Shown piece by piece: positions 8,007 to 18,188 of a DNA stretch of 64,000 nt. Location of the stretch: positions 62,001 through 126,000 of the forward strand of contig NTLF01000004.1 of the NCBI GenBank assembly GCA_002631855.1. Direction: 5' to 3'. Below the pieces are notes generated by a model. That model searched no databases. It saw only the letters and a list, made by a program, of their open reading frames with translations, and was not told the DNA's origin. This DNA comes from Zunongwangia sp. ESRF-bin46. GTDB taxonomy: Bacteria; Bacteroidota; Bacteroidia; Flavobacteriales; Flavobacteriaceae. How positions within the stretch are numbered: position 1 is the stretch's first letter; the number at the start of each line of letters is the position of its first letter. Position numbers and translations under genes: made by a program.

Positions 8007-9548
8007 GTGAGCTACGAATTATTCATTAGATCCAGTTCACAAGAAGTTGATTTTGCCCTTTTAAAAGATGGAAAACTATTAGAATTACATAAAGAAGAAG
8101 AAGACAACAAGTTTTCGGTAGGTGATGTGTTTATCGCCAAAATACGGAAAACAGTTCCTGGTCTTAACGCAGCTTTCGTTAACGTAGGTTACGAAAAAGA
8201 TGCATTTTTGCATTATCACGACCTGGGACCTAAAGTCACTTCTCTTTTAAAATTCGTAAAACGTGTAAGCACAGGTAAACTTAAAGACTATTCTTTAAAG
8301 AATTTCCCTTTTGAAAAAGAGATTGATAAGAACGGAGGCATTAACAGTGCTTTAAAGTCCAATCAATCTATTCTGGTACAAATTGTAAAAGAACCTATAT
8401 CCACAAAAGGTCCGCGAATAAGCTCAGAGCTTTCCATTGCAGGCCGGTATATAGTATTGGTTCCTTTTTCAGACCGTGTTTCTATTTCTCAAAAAATAGA
8501 GAGCAAAGACGAAAAAGAAAGGCTAAAACGCCTTGTAACCAGTATAAAACCCAAAGGATTTGGCGTAATTATACGTACTGTAGCAGAAGGCAAAAAAGTA
8601 GCAGAACTGGATGGAGATTTACAAAATCTCATGGATCGCTGGACAGCGATGTGTAAAAAGCTACGGGGAGCGCACCACCCCAGCAAGGTGCTAAGCGAGT
8701 TAAACCGAGGAGCTTCTATTATTCGGGATGTATTTAACGACGATTTTTCGGCAATACATATCGATGACGAAACCCTTTACTTGCAAATAAAAGATTATGT
8801 GCAACAAATTGCACCTGACAAAGAGAATATTGTCAAATTATACGACTCGAAAGTACCGATGTATGAAAAATTTGGTATTGAGCGTCAAATAAAAACGTCC
8901 TTTGGAAAGACTGTTTCCAGCAGCAGAGGAACCTATTTGGTGGTTGAACATACGGAAGCCATGCACGTAATAGACGTGAACAGTGGTAACCGTAGCAACA
9001 AATCGAAAAACCAAGAAGACACTGCGCTAGAAGTAAATTTAATAGCAGCAACCGAAGTGGCCAGACAACTACGCCTACGGGATATGGGAGGTATTATTGT
9101 GGTAGATTTCATAGATATGGGAAATGCCGGTAATCGCAAAAAGCTCTACAATCATCTTCGTGATGAAATGAAAACAGATAGAGCAAAGCATAAAATATTA
9201 CCCCCAAGTAAGTTTGGATTGATCCAGATTACCCGCCAACGTGTTCGTCCAGAGATGAACATTAAAACAGCTGAAGAAGCACCAGGCGGTGAAAATGGTG
9301 AGATTGAAGCACCTATAGTAGTCGTAAACAAAATTACCGAAGACCTTAAAAAGCTCTTCAACAAAAACTATAAAAAGATAACTTTAAACACACATCCTTT
9401 TATAGCAGCCTTCTTAATAAAAGGCTTTCCATCTGTGCGAACCAAATGGTTTATGGAGCACAAAAAATGGGTAAAAATTCAACCAAGAGATGCTTACACG
9501 TATCTGGAATATCATTTTTACGATAAAGACGGAGAAATGATTAAATAA
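8007..9548 (+). CDS. rng: Ribonuclease E/G family endoribonuclease
   Basis: The 513-residue protein starts at GTG with MSYELFIRSSSQEVDFALLKDG. An S1-type RNA-binding domain lies at about residues 35-130 (VPGLNAAFVNVGYEKDAFLHYHDL), and the DNase I-like catalytic core contains the two metal-binding Asp in HVIDVNSGNRS and VVDFIDM. The family cuts single-stranded 5'-monophosphate RNA in rRNA maturation and mRNA decay. There is no long RNase E-type C-terminal scaffold. The CxxC zinc-link motif that normally follows TRxRVR is absent here (TRQRVRPEMNIKTAEEAPGG). Confidence 0.93.
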   Translation: MSYELFIRSSSQEVDFALLKDGKLLELHKEEEDNKFSVGDVFIAKIRKTVPGLNAAFVNVGYEKDAFLHYHDLGPKVTSLLKFVKRVSTGKLKDYSLKNFPFEKEIDKNGGINSALKSNQSILVQIVKEPISTKGPRISSELSIAGRYIVLVPFSDRVSISQKIESKDEKERLKRLVTSIKPKGFGVIIRTVAEGKKVAELDGDLQNLMDRWTAMCKKLRGAHHPSKVLSELNRGASIIRDVFNDDFSAIHIDDETLYLQIKDYVQQIAPDKENIVKLYDSKVPMYEKFGIERQIKTSFGKTVSSSRGTYLVVEHTEAMHVIDVNSGNRSNKSKNQEDTALEVNLIAATEVARQLRLRDMGGIIVVDFIDMGNAGNRKKLYNHLRDEMKTDRAKHKILPPSKFGLIQITRQRVRPEMNIKTAEEAPGGENGEIEAPIVVVNKITEDLKKLFNKNYKKITLNTHPFIAAFLIKGFPSVRTKWFMEHKKWVKIQPRDAYTYLEYHFYDKDGEMIK

Positions 9549-9558
9549 ATCCAATTAA

Positions 9559-9590
9559 AAAACCCTTTCAATTTGAGAGGGTTTTTTTTT
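9559..9590 (+). terminator. Rho-independent terminator of the RNase gene
   Basis: AAACCCT at 9559-9565 pairs with AGGGTTT at 9578-9584, and a run of T follows to 9590, just after the stop codon. Confidence 0.85.
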
Positions 9591-9651
9591 GCCTTTATTT
9601 TAAATCCATCCTTATTTCTTTTTTCTGAAAAACTATCCTTATTTTTCACTT

Positions 9652-10125
9652 GTGAATACTGTAAAAACATACACTGTTGAAGAGGCAACACGAAAACTTG
9701 AAGGCTACTGCGCCTATCAAGAGCGTTGCCATAAAGAAGTTGAACAAAAGCTCAAGGAAATGCGCATGATTCCTGATGCAGTTAATCATATTATCCATCA
9801 TTTATTACAGCACGATTTTTTAAATGAGACCCGTTTTTCTCAAGCATTTGCCCGAGGAAAATTTAAATCTAAAAAATGGGGCAAACAGCGTATTATCCGT
9901 GAATTGAAGTTTCGGAATATTTCAGCATACAACATAAAGAAGGCATTACAAGAAATTTCAGAAGCAGAATACTACAAAACCTTCCACGAACTTGCAGAAA
10001 AACGAGTGAAACAATTAGACGGCGAAAGCAATCTTCAGAAAAAAAGAAAAAAACTAGCCGGTTACTTATTCTACAGAGGCTGGGAAAGCAATCTAGTATA
10101 TGAAAAAGTACGAGAACTGACGTAA
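9652..10125 (+). CDS. recX: Regulatory protein RecX
   Basis: The 157-residue RecX-family protein (GTG start) is made of three-helix repeats. Typical motifs are the LEGYCAYQERCHKEVEQKL beginning, LNETRFSQAFARGKFKSKKWG in the middle, and KLAGYLFYRGWESNLVYEKV at the end. RecX modulates RecA filament growth in recombination and the SOS response. The length is normal. It is monocistronic, flanked by terminators, and convergent with nrdA. Confidence 0.9.
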   Translation: MNTVKTYTVEEATRKLEGYCAYQERCHKEVEQKLKEMRMIPDAVNHIIHHLLQHDFLNETRFSQAFARGKFKSKKWGKQRIIRELKFRNISAYNIKKALQEISEAEYYKTFHELAEKRVKQLDGESNLQKKRKKLAGYLFYRGWESNLVYEKVRELT

Positions 10126-10126
10126 T

Positions 10127-10161
10127 AAAAAAAGGAGCGCAAAATCTGCACTCCTTTTTTT
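10127..10161. terminator. Bidirectional terminator between recX and nrdA
   Basis: An A-run, GGAGCGCA, a short loop, TGCACTCC and a T-run form a stem with a single mismatch that can stop transcription from both convergent genes. Confidence 0.8.
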
Positions 10162-10180
10162 CTACAATTAACACAAAAAA

Positions 10181-12613
10181 TTAAGATCCACACATCAAAC
10201 AGTCGTCATCTTCTTCTGCTGTACGCGATTTGGCAAGCATTTCACGCAATTCTTTTGGTGATAGTGGTTTATTGGTAACGGCAGAGGTTGCATCTACTTC
10301 TGTTTCGGCAACTTCGGCAGTTTCTTTTACTGGTTCTTTCTTTACTTCTTTCTTCAGCGTAAATTTAATGGCATCTACAGCACTCTTTGTACGTAAGTAG
10401 TACATTCCTGTTTTAAGTCCGTTTTTCCAAGCATAGAAGTGCATCGAAGTCAGTTTTGCATAGTTAGCATTTTCCATAAATAGGTTTAGCGACTGCGACT
10501 GATCGATAAAATACCCTCTGTGGCGCGACATATCGATAATATCTTTCATACTCAATTCCCAAACGGTTTTATATAGTTCTTTTAAGTCTTGAGGAATAAT
10601 GTCCACTCCTTGAATAGAACCATTAGCACGCATAATTTCTTCTTTTACATCATCGTTCCACAGCCCTAATTCAACTAAATCTTCCAGTAAATGTTTGTTT
10701 ACCACAATAAACTCACCCGAAAGCACACGACGTGTATAAATATTTGAAGTGTATGGCTCAAATGCTTCGTTGTTTCCAAGAATTTGAGAGGTGGAAGCTG
10801 TAGGCATAGGTGCAACCAATAGCGAGTTACGAACGCCGTTCTTTTTAACTTGTTTACGTAGTTTTCCCCAATCCCAACGGCCGCTTAACTCTTCATCTTT
10901 TATACCCCAAAGGTTATGTTGAAATTTCCCTTCGGAAATAGGTGAACCTTTATAACTTTGGTAAGGCCCATCAGCTTTCGCCTCTTCCATAGAGGCTGTT
11001 AAAGCAGCAAAATAAAGTGTTTCAAAAATTTCTTGGTTCAATTTTTTAGCTTCATCGCTGGTAAATGGCATACGTAACATAATAAACGCATCTGCCAATC
11101 CCTGAATACCCAATCCAACCGGACGGTGACGGAAATTAGAATTTTCAGCTTCTTTTACCGGATAATAGTTTCTGTCAATTACTCGGTTTAAGTTTTTGGT
11201 CACTCTTTTGGTCACACGGAATAATTCTTTGTGATCGAATTCACCTTTTTTCACAAACATAGGCAACGCAATGGATGCTAAATTGCAAACAGCAACCTCG
11301 TCCGGTGAGGTGTACTCCATAATTTCGGTACAAAGATTTGAACTACGGATCGTCCCCAGGTTTTGCTGATTGCTTTTTCGGTTGGCTGCATCTTTATACA
11401 GCATATAAGGTGTTCCCGTTTCAATTTGAGATTCCATTATTTTTTCCCAAAGCTCGCGGGCTTTAATGGTTTTCCTTCCTTTGTTTGCAGCTTCGTATTT
11501 TGCATATAACGCTTCAAACTCTTCGCCGTGACAGTCAAATAACCCAGGGCATTCATTTGGACACATTAAGGTCCACTCGCCATCTTCCTGAACACGTTTC
11601 ATGAACAAATCTGGAATCCACATGGCGTAAAACAAATCGCGAGCGCGCATTTCTTCTTTACCGTGGTTTTTCTTCAAATCAAGAAAATCGAAAATATCTG
11701 CATGCCAAGGTTCTACATAAATAGCAAAAGAACCTTTCCGCTTTCCGCCACCTTGATCTACATACCGAGCCGTATCGTTATACACCCGTAGCATCGGTAC
11801 AATACCGTTTGATGTTCCGTTGGTTCCTGCAATGTATGAACCAGTCGCTCTCACATTATGGATAGACAAACCAATACCCCCAGCAGATTGTGAAATTTTT
11901 GCCGTTTGCTTTAACGTATCGTAAATTCCGTCAATACTATCGTCTTGCATAGTCAACAAGAAACAGGAAGACATTTGTGGTTTTGGCGTACCACTGTTAA
12001 ATAAGGTTGGTGTTGCGTGCGTAAAGAACTTTTTAGACATAAGCTCATACGTTTCTTTTGCTGAAGCTAAATCGTCTAAATGAATCCCAATAGAAACACG
12101 CATTAACATGTGTTGTGGCCGCTCAACAATCTGACCATTCAATTTTAGCAAGTAGGAACGTTCTAACGTTTTAAAACCGAAATAGTCATATCCAAAGTCG
12201 CGGTTGTAGATAATGGTAGAGTCTAACTCTTCGGCATTATCCATAATCACTTTATACACCTCATCACTAAGTAATGGCGCCGCTTTACCGGTACGCGGAT
12301 TCACATATTCGTACAAATCGGTCATTACTTCAGAAAAAGTCTTCTTTGTATTTTTATGTAAGTTAGAGACAGAAATTCGCGCAGCCAGTCTTGCATAATC
12401 CGGGTGCGAAGTAGTCATTGTTGCTGCAATTTCAGCAGCTAAATTGTCCAATTCACTAGTAGTTACACCATCGTACAAGCCTTCAATTACACGCATGGCT
12501 ACTTTTACTGGGTCTACCAATTCATTTAAACCGTAGCATAATTTTCGTACGCGTGCGGTAATCTTATCGAACATGATGGGTTCTCTGCGGCCGTCTCTTT
12601 TAATTACATTCAT
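10181..12613 (-). CDS. nrdA: Ribonucleoside-diphosphate reductase alpha subunit (class Ia)
   Basis: The 810-residue large subunit reduces ribonucleotides to deoxyribonucleotides. An N-terminal ATP-cone ([18 protein letters not shown]) gives overall allosteric control. The core contains [20 protein letters not shown], a catalytic-site segment NLCTEIMEY, and the [19 protein letters not shown] region. The C-terminal swinging arm carries the CLMC redox pair that takes electrons from thioredoxin. A low-complexity Glu/Lys/Val stretch precedes this tail. It lies 128 bp downstream of nrdB on the same strand. Confidence 0.97.
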   Translation of the reverse strand: MNVIKRDGRREPIMFDKITARVRKLCYGLNELVDPVKVAMRVIEGLYDGVTTSELDNLAAEIAATMTTSHPDYARLAARISVSNLHKNTKKTFSEVMTDLYEYVNPRTGKAAPLLSDEVYKVIMDNAEELDSTIIYNRDFGYDYFGFKTLERSYLLKLNGQIVERPQHMLMRVSIGIHLDDLASAKETYELMSKKFFTHATPTLFNSGTPKPQMSSCFLLTMQDDSIDGIYDTLKQTAKISQSAGGIGLSIHNVRATGSYIAGTNGTSNGIVPMLRVYNDTARYVDQGGGKRKGSFAIYVEPWHADIFDFLDLKKNHGKEEMRARDLFYAMWIPDLFMKRVQEDGEWTLMCPNECPGLFDCHGEEFEALYAKYEAANKGRKTIKARELWEKIMESQIETGTPYMLYKDAANRKSNQQNLGTIRSSNLCTEIMEYTSPDEVAVCNLASIALPMFVKKGEFDHKELFRVTKRVTKNLNRVIDRNYYPVKEAENSNFRHRPVGLGIQGLADAFIMLRMPFTSDEAKKLNQEIFETLYFAALTASMEEAKADGPYQSYKGSPISEGKFQHNLWGIKDEELSGRWDWGKLRKQVKKNGVRNSLLVAPMPTASTSQILGNNEAFEPYTSNIYTRRVLSGEFIVVNKHLLEDLVELGLWNDDVKEEIMRANGSIQGVDIIPQDLKELYKTVWELSMKDIIDMSRHRGYFIDQSQSLNLFMENANYAKLTSMHFYAWKNGLKTGMYYLRTKSAVDAIKFTLKKEVKKEPVKETAEVAETEVDATSAVTNKPLSPKELREMLAKSRTAEEDDDCLMCGS

Positions 12614-12741
12614 ACTTCTTTATTTATTGAGGTTAGCGATATAGTTGACTACTTTCTTTGTGCGCAGCAATTACCCTGCACATTATCAGTTGATTATAAA
12701 AAAAGCCCGCCCCTTGGGGAGAAAGCGGAAACTTTTATTTG

Positions 12742-13719
12742 TTAAAAATCTGCGTCGAAGCTGATTTTGTTAGATTCTTTGTCTTTATTGGTAACGCCTG
12801 CTTTTTGATATTCAGAAACACGTTTTTCGAAGAAATTTGTCTTTCCTTGTAGGGATATCATATCCATAAAGTCGAATGGATTGGTGGCGTTATATTCTTT
12901 TTCGCAATCAAGTTCAACCAATAGGCGGTCTGTTACGAATTCAAGATATTGTGTCATTAGTTTTGAATTCATCCCAATTAAACTTGCTGGAAGTGATTCG
13001 GTAATAAATTCACGCTCTATATTTAACGCATCAACAAGTATTTCGCGAATGCGTTCTTTTGGCACTTTATTTACTAAATGATGATTGTGAAGGTGAACGG
13101 CAAAATCGCAATGCACACCTTCGTCACGGGAAATCAACTCGTTAGAAAAGGTTAAACCTGGCATTAAACCACGTTTTTTTAACCAGAAGATTGAACAGAA
13201 TGCCCCTGAAAAGAAAATCCCTTCAACAGCGGCAAAAGCGATAAGACGCTCTGCAAATGAATCTGACTCGATCCACTTTAAGGCCCAATCTGCCTTCTTC
13301 TTAATAGCTGGGAAGTTTTCTATCGCATTGAAAAGCTTGTCTTTTTCCTCTTCATTTTTAACGTAGGTATCAATAAGCAATGAATAGGTTTCACTATGAA
13401 TGTTTTCCATCATAATTTGGAAACCGTAGAAAAATTTTGCCTCGGAATACTGAACTTCATTAACAAAGTTTTCAGCTAAATTTTCATTTACAATCCCATC
13501 TGAAGCAGCAAAAAACGCAAGAATATGTTTAATGAAATATTTCTCATCCTTATTTAGTTTGTCATTCCAATCACTAAGATCTTGGTGCAAATCTATTTCT
13601 TCTGCGGTCCAAAAACTTGCTTCACTTTTTTTGTACCAATCCCAAATGTCGTGGTGTTGAATAGGAAATATTACAAATCGATCTTTGTTTTCTTGTAAAA
13701 TGGGTTCTACTGCGCTCAT
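12742..13719 (-). CDS. nrdB: Ribonucleoside-diphosphate reductase beta subunit
   Basis: This 325-residue R2 protein supplies the radical for NrdA. The diiron/radical motif E-x2-H-x3-Y is intact ([16 protein letters not shown], with the radical Tyr present), as is the second ligand set around [16 protein letters not shown] tyrosyl-radical class Ia enzyme is therefore expected. The acidic tail NKISFDADF should dock on NrdA. It is the first gene of the nrdB-nrdA pair. Confidence 0.96.
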   Translation of the reverse strand: MSAVEPILQENKDRFVIFPIQHHDIWDWYKKSEASFWTAEEIDLHQDLSDWNDKLNKDEKYFIKHILAFFAASDGIVNENLAENFVNEVQYSEAKFFYGFQIMMENIHSETYSLLIDTYVKNEEEKDKLFNAIENFPAIKKKADWALKWIESDSFAERLIAFAAVEGIFFSGAFCSIFWLKKRGLMPGLTFSNELISRDEGVHCDFAVHLHNHHLVNKVPKERIREILVDALNIEREFITESLPASLIGMNSKLMTQYLEFVTDRLLVELDCEKEYNATNPFDFMDMISLQGKTNFFEKRVSEYQKAGVTNKDKESNKISFDADF

Positions 13720-13794
13720 TGTCCTTCGTTTTTATATTTGTTAAAATTTGATGCCACTTGGGACTAACAAATATGGAAAAAATTAAAAGGAATT

Positions 13795-13809
13795 ATGGCA
13801 AAATGCCAT
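13795..13809. promoter_or_regulatory. Short palindrome upstream of nrdB
   Basis: ATGGCA-AAA-TGCCAT is a perfect 6+3+6 inverted repeat 76 bp upstream of the nrdB start. A further half-site (ATGCCA) lies near 13751. It could be an operator. It does not match the NrdR box I know, so the binding factor is unknown. Confidence 0.35.
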
Positions 13810-13996
13810 TTGGGTTTTTAACAAAGTTTTCAACACAACGTATTTACTGGGCTTAAGAAGCTGTTTGTTAGTTTATTGATTTTCAGCATTATAAGCCGAC
13901 ATCGTTTACAAAAAACAAGCCTTCAAAATATGTTAAAAGCTGTTAAAACAGGGCTCTGACCGTGTTTTAATTTGATAAGCAATGATTATTCAAAAA

Positions 13997-14518
13997 TTAG
14001 TTTGGAAACGTTTTTTTAAACTGCATTTTTGGAGTCTGATTTTCATTTATTGGAGTCATTTTACCTGTAAGAGAATCAAATTCTATATTAATGAACTCAA
14101 AATAATGTGGGATTTCATTTTTTTGAATAGTCAATACATTATCCTTACCCCTAATTATAAATTGGTTTAAAAATATAGGATTTTCATAGTAACTTTTCTT
14201 CATCCATAGTTGTAAATCAAAATGATCGACTTTAGGTTGTGAGGGTGCTTTAAAATAAATTCCATTCGTTTTAGAATCTATTAGAGCCATAGATGGATTT
14301 GAATGTGGAATGATTTTTTCTTCAGAATCGAAAAAAAGAACACGTGCTTGTATGGGACCCGAAAAAGCACCTATAACAGATACTGAAGGTGGTATTGGCA
14401 CTGTATCGTTTAACTTAAGCAGTTTTTCAGCTGAGGGGGCCGGAGCTGTTATTTTAAACTCCTGCTTGCACGAGATAAAAACTAAGCTTATTGCTATGTA
14501 AAAAAACCACTTTTCCAT
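13997..14518 (-). CDS. Lipoprotein of unknown function in a glycan operon
   Basis: The 173-residue protein has a lipoprotein signal peptide (AISLVFISC, acyl Cys17). The body is mostly beta-like, with no motif I recognise. It starts 2 bp after the end of the DUF6056-like membrane gene and is the last of three co-directional genes with the glycosyltransferase, so a role in making or handling a surface glycan is possible. That is inference from position only. Confidence 0.65.
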   Translation of the reverse strand: MEKWFFYIAISLVFISCKQEFKITAPAPSAEKLLKLNDTVPIPPSVSVIGAFSGPIQARVLFFDSEEKIIPHSNPSMALIDSKTNGIYFKAPSQPKVDHFDLQLWMKKSYYENPIFLNQFIIRGKDNVLTIQKNEIPHYFEFINIEFDSLTGKMTPINENQTPKMQFKKTFPN

Positions 14519-14520
14519 AC

Positions 14521-16317
14521 CTATCGCATTATTTTTCCGTAGTTAAAATCATATTCAATTTTTGATTGAATTTTTGCATCTTCTGCGTCTATTGATATTC
14601 CAAAAGGCTCAATTTGAACTTTCGAAGTGTAGAGCGGTAATTGCACACAAAAGAAAGATGGGTACTGGTTATAGAATTTCTCTTTCCTATTGTAAATCTG
14701 CTTACTTTTTAGAGATAGGGTTTCTTCCTTTTTACCGAAAAACTCTTTTCCCGATACTGTGATTGAGAAATCTTTTAATTCTTTATTTTTAAAAATAGTA
14801 TCTGTTGTTGCCTTAAATAAAAGCACCCGTAATGTTTTATTGTAATATACATCGAAACCATCTTCTTGGCTTATTGGACCTAACTTTCCGTTTTCTACCA
14901 AAAAAGCTGTTGTATATTCCCTAGGCAATAATAAATCGTTAGAAACCTTAATTGGCATATTACTATTAAAACGCTTATCGTAGTACATAGGGTGTGCATT
15001 GCCACGATGGGCTCCATCTATTTTCCCCCTATATCCCGGTGACAAAGCCGGGATTACTTTAGCTTGATTGTGATAGTAGGTTTCCATAAGATACTGGCGA
15101 CGGGCCAACTCATCAAAATAAGGTTTTTTAATATCCCCACTAAACACTTGTCTTTGCTGAAAATACAAACGGCTCTTCTTATCTTCAAAAAACGAATACC
15201 CTATATACACTAAAACAAGTAAGGCAGCAATTGATTTTAATACATAAGAAAAGAAGCTCGCTGACGAATTTTTAGGAAATATATAAGCCACACCAAAAGC
15301 AATAAAAACCAAGGATGTTAAAAACAAAAAGCTAAAAAGGTTATATGCTTTTGGCATCCCTACAATTCCATTAGAACCTACATATCCTAACAAAATAGGG
15401 CATATTGGAATAAGCAGAATAAAAATAAACAACCAAACAAGCTGAAGTTTATTAATAGTGTATTGGCTTCGGAGTTCATATCTTCCAATAAAAAACATCA
15501 AAAAGAAAACAAAAAAGCCCAAAGCCATCCAGTTGGCATTGAGTTCAATTTGACTGCCCAAAGTGTTGAAGAATTCTGTAAAATCAATACTGGTATCCCT
15601 GCCTAATTTTTCATTTCGAATTGCAGTAACTTCCCTTCTTTTTCTAAGGCCTGGAGAAAGCAATGTAACCGCTGCACCAACTATGTTCAAGCCAAAATAA
15701 AATAACATTCCTTTATTTATTTGCTTTTTACCAAGCCAGTGATAAACTAATAAAAACCCTAAAATAGCAATGTTTATAAAGAATAAGTGCTCAACTAGTC
15801 CTGTTAAGAAAATTGTCAGTAAAATAGCTAGCCAGGTTCTGTAATCTTTAAAATTAAGTTTAAACCCGTTTCTTAAAATATATCCGTAGAAAAAGAACAA
15901 TAATGATATACCGAGTGTGTACGATAATGCTGTGTTTAATAAATAAGCTACTTGATAAAAGTTAAAGCTGTTCAGTAAAAAAGCAAAATAAAATACAGAC
16001 GCTATAACAAAAGACCAACGCTTAAAAAGTGCTTTAAAAAAATACCATATAGAAACAAAAAAAGTAACATTTAAAAGAACAGTAACAGGTAACCGGTAAA
16101 TATAAAAACGATGATCGTTTGTAAAACCTTGTGACCACCTACCGTTTAACTTATCAAAATTTAATTTTGCATTTTCGTACCACGTTTGATTAAATGAATA
16201 ATGATGCGCGTCTATAGTTGAAGCATACAAGTAAGACGCAACATAACCTATTATGCATAAAAGAAATAAAACTGCTATTGCATAAAAGAAAGTAAGAGTG
16301 TTTCTAGTAAAGCGCAT
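14521..16317 (-). CDS. DUF6056-like polytopic membrane protein, probable glycan-related
   Basis: The 598-residue protein has about 11 membrane helices in residues 1-390 and a soluble C-terminal domain of about 200 residues. An acidic/aromatic first outer loop (STIDAHHYSFNQTWYENAKL) follows helix 1, as in membrane-embedded glycosyltransferases that use lipid-linked sugars. It resembles the DUF6056 family. It starts 1 bp after the GT2 gene, which would make a lipid-linked sugar donor, so transfer of that sugar on the outer face is a reasonable guess. Confidence 0.7.
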   Translation of the reverse strand: MRFTRNTLTFFYAIAVLFLLCIIGYVASYLYASTIDAHHYSFNQTWYENAKLNFDKLNGRWSQGFTNDHRFYIYRLPVTVLLNVTFFVSIWYFFKALFKRWSFVIASVFYFAFLLNSFNFYQVAYLLNTALSYTLGISLLFFFYGYILRNGFKLNFKDYRTWLAILLTIFLTGLVEHLFFINIAILGFLLVYHWLGKKQINKGMLFYFGLNIVGAAVTLLSPGLRKRREVTAIRNEKLGRDTSIDFTEFFNTLGSQIELNANWMALGFFVFFLMFFIGRYELRSQYTINKLQLVWLFIFILLIPICPILLGYVGSNGIVGMPKAYNLFSFLFLTSLVFIAFGVAYIFPKNSSASFFSYVLKSIAALLVLVYIGYSFFEDKKSRLYFQQRQVFSGDIKKPYFDELARRQYLMETYYHNQAKVIPALSPGYRGKIDGAHRGNAHPMYYDKRFNSNMPIKVSNDLLLPREYTTAFLVENGKLGPISQEDGFDVYYNKTLRVLLFKATTDTIFKNKELKDFSITVSGKEFFGKKEETLSLKSKQIYNRKEKFYNQYPSFFCVQLPLYTSKVQIEPFGISIDAEDAKIQSKIEYDFNYGKIMR

Positions 16318-16318
16318 A

Positions 16319-17050
16319 TTAATAATGTCTCCAGATTTTAATCAACTCAAAAGGGGCTTTTAAAAAATCGGTGGGTTTTAATTTACTACCTTCAATTTCT
16401 TGCCATTGGCGTATGGGAACTTCTAAAAGCACTTCTTCCATCTTATCAACACCTAATATACTTTCCAGTCGTGCTATTAATTCTACATCAAAAAGCCATT
16501 TGGTAATAAGTGGCTCCCTAAAAATATTAAACACCACGCTTTTGTGTATAAGCTTTGCTCCACATTGCGTATCGTACACCGGTATTTTTAACATCTTACT
16601 TACAAATGTTGCAAACACCCTACCCACGTAGTGACGCCATACTTTCCGTTTTATGTTTGTACCCATCAATTTAACCCGTGCCCCCATAATAAACAACGGT
16701 GATGTGTCTCTTTTTTCAATTTCTGAAATAAGTCTTGGTATTTCAGTTAATGGCGTTGCCAAATCTGCATCCAAATAGCCTATATAGTCAAACGTATTGT
16801 TCTCTTCCAAGTGAAGAACACCTTGACGAATTGCACCAGATTTTCCTTCGTTTTTTTCTAAATTTAAAAAGGTAAATTGTGATACATCAATACATAATTC
16901 TTGTAAAATGGCAGCTGTTTTATCTGTACTCCCATCATTTACAAATAGAATGTGTATTTCCTTTTGCGTTTTCGAAAACTTAAGGAATTCCTTAACGCGG
17001 AGCCTCTTTTCTTCGTTGTAACAAGGAATGATAAATAAATTTCGTGGCAA
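16319..17050 (-). CDS. Family 2 glycosyltransferase, dolichyl-phosphate sugar synthase-like
   Basis: The 243-residue GT-A fold enzyme has the nucleotide-sugar entry motif FIIPCYNEEKRL, the middle motif FVNDGSTDKT, and the metal/sugar site GYLDADLATP. The DADLATP form is typical of enzymes transferring glucose or mannose to a polyprenyl phosphate on the cytoplasmic face. There is no C-terminal membrane domain, which makes it a soluble or peripheral type. It leads the operon with the DUF6056-like protein and the lipoprotein. Confidence 0.9.
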   Translation of the reverse strand: MPRNLFIIPCYNEEKRLRVKEFLKFSKTQKEIHILFVNDGSTDKTAAILQELCIDVSQFTFLNLEKNEGKSGAIRQGVLHLEENNTFDYIGYLDADLATPLTEIPRLISEIEKRDTSPLFIMGARVKLMGTNIKRKVWRHYVGRVFATFVSKMLKIPVYDTQCGAKLIHKSVVFNIFREPLITKWLFDVELIARLESILGVDKMEEVLLEVPIRQWQEIEGSKLKPTDFLKAPFELIKIWRHY

Positions 17051-17159
17051 ACTTTAGCTTTTATTTCAGATTTAATTGGACAAATATCAAACTAAATGAC
17101 TGAACTAGCAAGGTAATATTGTCCTTTTCAGAAATAGCAGGATTAAAAAAGCTTTAGAT

Positions 17160-17213
17160 ATGGAATGGTTGTTTAAAGGTGTAGCGAACCCTCAAGGATG
17201 GGTTTTCTACTAA
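17160..17213 (+). CDS. Possible 17-residue small ORF
   Basis: An ATG-TAA frame encodes MEWLFKGVANPQGWVFY in the 293-bp gap between two minus-strand genes. A stable branched hairpin begins 3 bp after its stop. The peptide has three Trp or Tyr anchors and no known relative to me. It may be a real short gene with its own terminator, or chance. Confidence 0.3.
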   Translation: MEWLFKGVANPQGWVFY

Positions 17214-17215
17214 TA

Positions 17216-17256
17216 AACCTTCCGATCTTGGTCTGTATAACCAAAACCGGAAGGTT
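17216..17256 (+). terminator. Two-part hairpin, probable terminator or small-RNA end
   Basis: An outer stem AACCTTCCG/CGGAAGGTT (17216-17224 with 17248-17256) encloses an inner stem TTGGT/ACCAA (17228-17232 with 17240-17244). TCTTT follows. A weaker hairpin, AACCC/GGGTT, lies just upstream at 17187-17204. Confidence 0.55.
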
Positions 17257-17343
17257 CTTTAATTAGTTTTACACTACTTACAAGTATATATGGGGTAACA
17301 TTTGTTAACCTCATGGATTTTTTATGCTTTACTAAATAAGCAT

Positions 17344-17946
17344 CTACCCTAAATCATCTAAATCCAATTCTTCGATAGCATCCCAAGTTTCATCAATGTC
17401 CATATTGGTACCATTGGCTTTTATGTAAAAACGACCGTTCTCCATTAATTGAATATTACTGCTATTGTTATTCTTTTTATATTCTTCAATAGCCTTGTTA
17501 CCGTCTCTTTTAACGGTCCTACGGGTTTTGTATTCGTTTTCTTCTTCAAAATCTTGTGAAAACATCATGCGCATTCCGGCAGTGGCGGAAGCACCCATTT
17601 GCCCAGCGCCATCAATTACTTGAAAATTAAATTTTTTACTTTTATCTTCATTAGTATACGTTGCTTCAATTGAGGCAATTTTCATATACGAAGTTTGACC
17701 TGCTTTATAGCCAGTGCGCTTCATACCGTTAATTTCATCAGGCAACCATTCTTTCAATTCTTCATTGGTAAGGGGTTCCATTTTTTGGAGTTCTTTTAAA
17801 TCGTCCCCCATTTTGTTTATTTCCTTTACCGCATTAGTGCTGTTTGAAACGGTTTCTCGGGTCTCTTTAATCTTTTTTGAAACAGGATTATCTTTACAGC
17901 TAAAGCAGATTGCTATTGCACATATCCCTAAAAATACTTTTTTCAT
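17344..17946 (-). CDS. Putative lipoprotein of unknown function
   Basis: The 200-residue protein has a lipoprotein signal (GICAIAICFSC, acyl Cys17), then a helical charged stretch (residues about 25-55) and a mixed domain ending in an acidic helix (DETWDAIEELDLDDLG). I know similar unnamed flavobacterial lipoproteins but no function. It is monocistronic, with about 240 bp of AT-rich DNA upstream. Confidence 0.7.
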   Translation of the reverse strand: MKKVFLGICAIAICFSCKDNPVSKKIKETRETVSNSTNAVKEINKMGDDLKELQKMEPLTNEELKEWLPDEINGMKRTGYKAGQTSYMKIASIEATYTNEDKSKKFNFQVIDGAGQMGASATAGMRMMFSQDFEEENEYKTRRTVKRDGNKAIEEYKKNNNSSNIQLMENGRFYIKANGTNMDIDETWDAIEELDLDDLG

Positions 17947-18138
17947 AATTTTGAAAATTTATGTTAGTTAACTGAAGTACTAATATACTAAAAATCAAAG
18001 GTTCTAAGTTTAAAAACTGAAAGTTGTCAATCCTGTCCTTTTGTTTTTAGTGTATAAGTACGTTTCAAATGTAAATAGGTTGCTTTAAAAGGTATGTCAC
18101 GTATGTAACAATACCTATCAGTCATGTAACATTCACGG

Positions 18139-18186
18139 TTATTTGAAAATATAGAAAAGAAGCCCCAACAAAGCAATTAAGGCCAT
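18139..18186 (-). CDS. Possible 15-residue hydrophobic peptide
   Basis: A short frame starting 2 bp after the DUF3109 stop encodes MALIALLGLLFYIFK, one perfect membrane-length segment with a Lys end. Its position fits translational re-initiation. It is too short for statistical support and may be chance. Confidence 0.25.
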   Translation of the reverse strand: MALIALLGLLFYIFK

Positions 18187-18188
18187 TT

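Noticed and set aside
13720-13996. Possible gene between nrdB and the lipoprotein gene
   Set aside because: AT-rich with frequent stops on both strands. Apart from the palindrome I see nothing in it.
17947-18138. Possible gene or RNA in the gap after the DUF3109 gene
   Set aside because: No long frame, no strong hairpin and no tRNA-like fold. Probably only promoter sequence for the lipoprotein gene at 17344.
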